Origin: Gammaproteobacteria bacterium
GTDB taxonomy: Bacteria; Pseudomonadota; Gammaproteobacteria; Nitrosococcales; Methylophagaceae
DNA length: 10,108 nucleotides
Assembly (NCBI GenBank): GCA_003645385.1
Contig: QNEY01000042.1
Span: 1 to 10,108, forward strand
Direction of reading: 5' to 3'
The position numbers and the translations under genes were made by a program. Positions 6,666 to 10,108 of this stretch are shown piece after piece. The notes below the pieces were generated by a model. That model was not told the DNA's origin and did no database searches. It worked only from the letters and a program-made list of their open reading frames with translations. Every line of letters starts with the position of its first letter. Within the stretch, counting starts at the first letter, position 1.

Positions 6666-7549
6666 GGTTGTTGATTATTCCTGTTAACACTAAAACTGAC
6701 TAAAATTGGATTGTGATCGGAGCTGGTAACCAGCGGTGTTGTTAGCTCATAAGGTGTTAAATCACGATAAAAAATGTGGTCGATCGCTTTGCCAAATATT
6801 TTGGTTCGATTATGACTCTTGTATTGCAGGGAGTTGAGAGATAAATTTTGTTCAAGTTGTCCGATAAAGTCCATTCGTCCATCACTCCAGCTATTAAAAT
6901 CACCAGCAACAATCATCGGGCCATTATGATGTTGCAAAATCTCTTGTAATGTTTGAAGTTGCTTTGCATAGGCTTCTGTACCGAAGGTGAAATTAATACT
7001 ATGAATATTAGCAACCAACAGAATTTCGGAGCTATCAGCAAGTTGATACAAGCTAACCAGCAGTGTTTTTGGTAGTCGAATATAGGGCTCTTTGCTATGA
7101 ACACTGCATAGGCTAACAGGTTTGATTTTGGAGGCAGTCATTACGCCTACCTGTGAGTTATGATAGCGAAATGCCGAGGTTAAGTCCCAATGAAATCCTT
7201 GATCGTCGAGCATTTGGTGAAGAGTGTCATCTAGACGTGCTTCCTGCATGATGAGAATATCTCGATCCTGACTTAATAGCTTGAAATCAGTATCCCAACT
7301 ATCTCCTGAACCTTTGTAGACATTCCAGTTAAGAATTGAAATTTTATTGGGATCTAGGCGTTCATGTTGTGTGAGTTGATTGTTTTCTAACTTGAAAATA
7401 CGGGTGTTTTTACAGCTTTGTTCCGTGGGAGTAATACTGTGATCAGGATGGTGACTGGAAATTTCATAAGGTGTACTGGAAACGCAAGCAGTCAATCCGA
7501 TGCATGATAGATAGAATATAAACCACTGGTTTTTGATGGAATATTTCAT
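6662..7549 (-). CDS. Lipoprotein of the endonuclease/exonuclease/phosphatase (EEP) fold, YafD-like
   Basis: This 295-residue protein has a lipoprotein signal peptide ending in a lipobox (GLTAC, lipidated C22; V23 and S24 follow, with no +2 Asp), so it is expected in the envelope rather than the cytosol. The rest is a single EEP domain with the family's metal and catalytic positions: N76 in ILNWNVYKG, E103 in ILIMQEAR, H183 in NIHSIN, D217 and N219 in VAGDFNSWSD, D257 in AIDHIFYRD, and D278/H279 in SSDHNPILV. The fold includes DNases, sphingomyelinases and inositol phosphatases; overall it looks closest to the YafD-like group, whose substrate is unclear. All key residues are present, so it should be an active metal-dependent phosphoesterase. 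The start is supported by the signal peptide although no Shine-Dalgarno sequence is seen. It overlaps DUF5329 by 4 bp. Confidence 0.88.
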   Translation of the reverse strand: MKYSIKNQWFIFYLSCIGLTACVSSTPYEISSHHPDHSITPTEQSCKNTRIFKLENNQLTQHERLDPNKISILNWNVYKGSGDSWDTDFKLLSQDRDILIMQEARLDDTLHQMLDDQGFHWDLTSAFRYHNSQVGVMTASKIKPVSLCSVHSKEPYIRLPKTLLVSLYQLADSSEILLVANIHSINFTFGTEAYAKQLQTLQEILQHHNGPMIVAGDFNSWSDGRMDFIGQLEQNLSLNSLQYKSHNRTKIFGKAIDHIFYRDLTPYELTTPLVTSSDHNPILVSFSVNRNNQQP

Positions 7550-7553
7550 TTAT

Positions 7554-7584
7554 ATTCTAAAGATAAAGAGGCCAGCATTTTCAA
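7554..7584 (-). promoter_or_regulatory. Weak candidate promoter immediately before the EEP lipoprotein gene
   Basis: On the minus strand TTGAAA (7584-7579) and TAGAAT (7559-7554) resemble -35 and -10 elements, but the spacer is 19 bp, on the long side. Transcription would begin at or next to the ATG at 7549, giving a leaderless or nearly leaderless mRNA. That would fit the lack of a Shine-Dalgarno sequence. AT-rich spacer DNA gives such matches by chance, so confidence is low. Confidence 0.25.
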
Positions 7585-7629
7585 CATTGTTATAACCCCT
7601 ATTCTTAATATCGTCACTACACCTGCTGA

Positions 7630-9309
7630 TTACTTTTCCATATGGTGAGAAGTATGAACAGGCCGCATGAAAAAGTTAGCAATAAATGCAACTATCAGTA
7701 AGCTTGCCATCAGGTACATGGTTTGATTATATAAGCTAGGTGTTGGATCAATAGTTCCTGAGGGAGCAATTTCCATTAACTTTGAGATGGTGACAGTTTT
7801 TGTCTGTACTAATGTATCCAGCTGGTCTATACCAGCCCCGAATGTGGTTTGGAATACAGCTGGCTCCAATTTCTCAACTAAGTTATTAATAGCATTTGCT
7901 GTCGAACTTTCTCGTAATGATGTAATCGCTAACGGACCTAAAACACCAGCAGTACTCCAAGCTGTTAATAAACGACCGTGTATTCCACCTACAAACTTGG
8001 TACCGAAAATATCAGCCAAATAAGCAGGAATGGTTGCGAATGCACCACCATACATTGTGAAAATTAGCATCGTTGCAGCGTAGAATAATACCAACCACAT
8101 AATTGATGGCGATACACTTACCGCTTGTGCGAAAAAAGGAATTGATGCATATAGCAGTGCACCCAAGCCAAAGAAGATGAAATAGGTGTTTTTACGACCA
8201 AGATAATCTGATGAGCTTGCCCAGAAAAAACGACCTACCATATTAAATACACTGATCATTAATACATAGGTCGCAGCAAATTCTAGATTGACTACATCCG
8301 GTAATGCCCCACCAAAAATATCTTTCATCATTGTTTTAGCAACAGAGATCACTCCGATACCAGCGGTTACATTCAAGCAAAGCATTAGCCAAAGTTGCCA
8401 GAATTGTGGTGTTTTTAATGCTTGGTCAATATGTACATCATGTTCGGTAATCATCCCTTTAGTTTCATCCGGTGCAACATAACCTGCTGGTAACCAACCT
8501 TCTTTAGGTACTCGATAGGCAAAAGCTGCAGTCATCATAATGACAAAATAGACAACACCCAAGGTGAAGAATGTTTCTGCCACACCAATATTTCCTGTTC
8601 CAGCGAGATAAACACCTTCAGGACCTGGAACTAACATATTAGCTACATCATTTGCACCGACCACAACAACTTCTTTTAATTGGCCAGCAACGTCAACCAT
8701 ACGTCGTCCTGCTTCTGTTACTAAAGTCACACTGTCGAGTGTACCTAAATATTCTGGTGCTTTATAAAAGACTCGCATCAAAGGTTCAATCATAAATTTG
8801 GCGATCATTGCACCGCCACCAAAGCCCATAATTGCTATTCCTGTCGCCATACCACGACGATCTGGGAACCAACGGATCAAGGTGCTAACTGGAGAAATAT
8901 ATCCTAGCCCTAAACCACAACCGCCCAATACACCATAACCTAGATACAGTAGCCAGAGCTGCCCAGTCACAATCCCTATTCCACCGATAATGAAGCCTCC
9001 TCCCCAGCACACTGCAGCAATAGCACCAACCCGTCGAGGCCCAACTTTTTCCAGCCATTTACCTGCAAATGCGGCAGATAAACCTAAAAATACAATCGCT
9101 ACTGTGAATATCCATACTACGCTTTTCAAGTCCCAGTCATCAGCAGCACTGGTTACCACACCAATTCTCGTTATCAAGGCTGGGTTAAACAAACTCCACG
9201 CATACACTGAACCAATACAGAGGTGGATCCCTAAGGCAGCCGGTGCAATTAACCACCGATGAAAGCCTTCCTTAGCCACAATATGTTGTTTAGAAAATAG
9301 CCCAGCCAT
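7630..9309 (-). CDS. OFA-family (oxalate/formate antiporter-like) MFS transporter with enlarged periplasmic loops
   Basis: This is a 12-helix inner-membrane carrier of the major facilitator superfamily, 559 residues against about 400-430 for OxlT or YhjX. OFA-like features are the N-terminal RWLIAPAALGIHLCIGSVYAWSLF and the TM4-TM5 region GLGYISPVSTLIRWFPDRRGMATG (about 135-157). The MFS A-motif occurs in both halves: GKWLEKVGPRR (83-93) and SDYLGRKN (367-374). The extra length lies in two segments, about 176-243 between TM5 and TM6 and about 467-527 between TM11 and TM12; both should face the periplasm. The substrate is probably a small organic anion, but oxalate or formate should not be assumed, since no oxalate or formate enzymes are nearby. 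The start ATG follows GGGGA at 9 nt spacing. It is transcribed divergently from the DUF465 gene, and its stop is 80 bp before the EEP gene with no terminator seen. Confidence 0.9.
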   Translation of the reverse strand: MAGLFSKQHIVAKEGFHRWLIAPAALGIHLCIGSVYAWSLFNPALITRIGVVTSAADDWDLKSVVWIFTVAIVFLGLSAAFAGKWLEKVGPRRVGAIAAVCWGGGFIIGGIGIVTGQLWLLYLGYGVLGGCGLGLGYISPVSTLIRWFPDRRGMATGIAIMGFGGGAMIAKFMIEPLMRVFYKAPEYLGTLDSVTLVTEAGRRMVDVAGQLKEVVVVGANDVANMLVPGPEGVYLAGTGNIGVAETFFTLGVVYFVIMMTAAFAYRVPKEGWLPAGYVAPDETKGMITEHDVHIDQALKTPQFWQLWLMLCLNVTAGIGVISVAKTMMKDIFGGALPDVVNLEFAATYVLMISVFNMVGRFFWASSSDYLGRKNTYFIFFGLGALLYASIPFFAQAVSVSPSIMWLVLFYAATMLIFTMYGGAFATIPAYLADIFGTKFVGGIHGRLLTAWSTAGVLGPLAITSLRESSTANAINNLVEKLEPAVFQTTFGAGIDQLDTLVQTKTVTISKLMEIAPSGTIDPTPSLYNQTMYLMASLLIVAFIANFFMRPVHTSHHMEK

Positions 9310-9392
9310 ACTTGATTTTCCCCAAAGCTATGATGCAAAAATAAAAATTATTGACCACAAACATATCATGGCTAAGATATGACTTCAATGAA

Positions 9393-9421
9393 CTATAAAT
9401 TATGCTTATTTAGAAACTGAA
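9393..9421 (-). promoter_or_regulatory. Weak candidate promoter for the MFS transporter
   Basis: On the minus strand TTCAGT (9421-9416) and TTATAG (9398-9393) are separated by 17 bp and resemble a poor sigma-70 promoter. CATAAT at 9404-9399 is an alternative -10. The weak -35 would suit a promoter needing an activator, and the FNR-like palindrome lies about 70 bp upstream of the implied start. Chance matches are likely in such AT-rich DNA. Confidence 0.25.
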
Positions 9422-9449
9422 AATCGGCCTAAATTTCCCAGAAAATATA

Positions 9450-9463
9450 GTGATCCAGATCAT
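9450..9463. promoter_or_regulatory. FNR/CRP-family-like operator (TGAT-N4-ATCA core)
   Basis: The sequence gTGATCCAGATCAt contains the full inner core TGAT-N4-ATCA of the FNR/ANR consensus TTGAT-N4-ATCAA, with the outermost T and A replaced. It lies in the divergent spacer between the transporter and the DUF465 gene. Its centre is about 60 bp before the implied start of the plus-strand transcript, a usual class I activator position. Binding by FNR, ANR or another CRP-family protein is inference. Confidence 0.4.
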
Positions 9464-9464
9464 G

Positions 9465-9485
9465 TATTTCCAGATTCTGGAAATA
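9465..9485. promoter_or_regulatory. Perfect 21-bp inverted repeat in the divergent promoter region
   Basis: Half-sites ATTTCCAGA and TCTGGAAAT flank a single central T at 9475, and the next outer pair (T 9465, A 9485) also matches, giving a perfect 10+1+10 inverted repeat. There is no T-run suited to a terminator of either flanking gene, and it lies before both starts, so an operator for a dimeric regulator is the likeliest reading. Its centre is about 41 bp before the implied plus-strand start, the position typical of class II activators. I do not recognise the regulator. Confidence 0.7.
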
Positions 9486-9500
9486 TTTTTATTTATCCAA

Positions 9501-9509
9501 TGTTATGCT
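9501..9509 (+). promoter_or_regulatory. Candidate extended -10 promoter for the DUF465 gene
   Basis: TGTTATGCT reads as an extended -10 (TGn followed by TATGCT, four matches to TATAAT). The expected -35 position falls on the right arm of the 21-bp palindrome and has no good TTGACA match, as is common for extended -10 or activator-dependent promoters. The implied transcript start is near 9516, giving a leader of about 24 nt before the ATG at 9540. Confidence 0.4.
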
Positions 9510-9539
9510 TAAACTTTGACGATTCCTAAGAGTATTGAT

Positions 9540-9782
9540 ATGCCATTAACACACCATCCGTTAGTACAAGAATTTCCTGAACATAAAGATAAGGTTCACG
9601 CGTTGAAAACGAGCAATAACTTTTTCCATCATTTAATGGAGCGTTATGAATCTATCGATAAACAAATTTATCGGATTGAAAGTGGTGAGGAACCAACTAG
9701 TGACGATTATGTTAATCGGTTAGGAAAAGAAAGACTTCAACTTAAAGATGAGTTGTATCAGATTATTCTTACGGCTAAATAG
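9540..9782 (+). CDS. Small helical DUF465 (YdcH-like) protein
   Basis: This 80-residue cytoplasmic protein matches the DUF465/YdcH family: HPLVQEFPEHKDKVHALKTS (6-25), a central heptad-like helix FFHHLMERYESIDKQIYRIE (28-47), and the ending ERLQLKDELYQIIL (64-77), which is the most conserved part. It is predicted to be a two-helix antiparallel coiled coil. The family's role is not established to my knowledge. I chose the ATG at 9540, preceded by AAGAG at a 9-nt spacing; a TTG at 9516 extends the frame by 8 residues but lacks a ribosome site and the family pattern begins after 9540. It is a single-gene unit, with a candidate extended -10 promoter upstream and a strong terminator 26 bp after its stop. 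Confidence 0.9.
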   Translation: MPLTHHPLVQEFPEHKDKVHALKTSNNFFHHLMERYESIDKQIYRIESGEEPTSDDYVNRLGKERLQLKDELYQIILTAK

Positions 9783-9807
9783 AAATACGTATAATTAAAG
9801 AATGAAT

Positions 9808-9840
9808 AAAGGCCATCAATTTTGATGGCTTTTTTGTTTT
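9808..9840 (+). terminator. Rho-independent terminator after the DUF465 gene
   Basis: GCCATCAA (9812-9819) pairs with TTGATGGC (9822-9829) around a very short loop, with flanking AAA/TTT able to extend the stem, followed by TTTTTTGTTTT. It is the clearest terminator in the window and ends the DUF465 transcript. On the minus strand the T-run is poor (CTTTATTC), so it is mainly one-directional. Confidence 0.9.
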
Positions 9841-10108
9841 TAGCGATTGAAATAATTAGGTAGCAATACGAAATACAGAGAAGTATCCATGCGCAAAACC
9901 AGTCAATTTTGGTAAAGGATTGGACCATACTGTCAACAACAGTCGCAGTAATCAAATCATAGATATAAATGATTTTCATTATTTTGGATTCAAATTTTTT
10001 GTATATATCTGAAATGATTATAGAATTGTCGGTATACGATAAATCCCAATAATTTCTACTTTTGATATGGTTTTTGGTTATTTCCCAGCTTCACAATCAG
10101 ATACTCAC
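9841..10108. other. AT-rich right-hand end with no gene that can be supported
   Basis: Both strands contain short open frames without good starts. On the minus strand a 73-codon frame (9979-9758) runs through the terminator into the DUF465 gene and is rich in Cys, Trp and Ile, which is unlike a real protein. Its frame is open further upstream, to about 10090, without a Met. On the plus strand about 50 codons are open (roughly 9860-10010) with no start. A minus-strand frame entering from the right edge ends at a TAG at 10056-10058 (...EYLIVKLGNNQKPYQK) and could be the C-terminus of a gene beyond the window, but 16 codons prove nothing. The stretch may be intergenic or hold decayed gene remnants. 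Confidence 0.4.

Noticed and set aside
6913..7104. Second minus-strand frame inside the EEP gene
   Set aside because: It overlaps conserved EEP motifs in another phase and is Cys/Trp-rich, as expected for out-of-frame translation.
7787..9262. Three plus-strand frames (7787-8023, 8288-8482, 8990-9262) opposite the transporter
   Set aside because: All are antisense to membrane helices of the transporter; hydrophobic-helix codons read backwards often give long open frames.
9516..9539. Upstream TTG start extending the DUF465 protein by 8 residues
   Set aside because: It has no ribosome site, coincides with the implied transcription start, and the family pattern begins after the ATG at 9540.

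Overview
The window looks like chromosomal DNA of a fairly AT-rich gammaproteobacterium. ParE and ParC follow the enterobacterial and gammaproteobacterial proteins closely, the genes are densely packed, and the accessory proteins (a DUF5329 protein, a GspG-like pseudopilin, a YdcH/DUF465 protein, a HAMP-GGDEF-EAL enzyme) are common in that class. I cannot name the genus. No rRNA, tRNA, CRISPR array, transposase or phage gene is visible.

Layout. (1) 1-2828, plus strand: the 3' part of parE, then complete parC 21 bp downstream. Together they encode topoisomerase IV, which decatenates replicated chromosomes. (2) 2866-6224, minus strand, convergent with parC: a type IV pilin-like (GspG-type) prepilin, then 11 bp further on a membrane-anchored c-di-GMP enzyme whose GGDEF and EAL motifs are both intact. 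(3) 6309-7549, minus strand: a lipoprotein of the endonuclease/exonuclease/phosphatase fold, overlapping by 4 bp (ATGA) a small secreted DUF5329 protein. (4) 7630-9309, minus strand: an OFA-type (oxalate/formate antiporter-like) MFS transporter with two unusually long periplasmic loops. (5) 9310-9539: a divergent regulatory region with an FNR-core-like palindrome and a perfect 21-bp inverted repeat. (6) 9540-9782, plus strand: a small helical DUF465 (YdcH-like) protein followed by a clear Rho-independent terminator. (7) 9841-10108: no gene that I can support.

How the parts may work together. parE-parC is an ordinary housekeeping operon. The minus-strand genes from 7549 down to 2866 run head to tail without an obvious terminator between them. 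They all encode envelope or secreted proteins or a membrane signalling enzyme, so they could be partly co-transcribed; that is inference from spacing only. The most unusual feature is a four-copy 12-bp tandem repeat (GGGAACTGATAT phase) that forms the start of the prepilin gene and gives it four possible start codons in one frame. I did not find a clear, previously undescribed multi-gene system. The strongest leads are the repeat-bearing prepilin next to the c-di-GMP enzyme, and the palindromes in the divergent promoter region.
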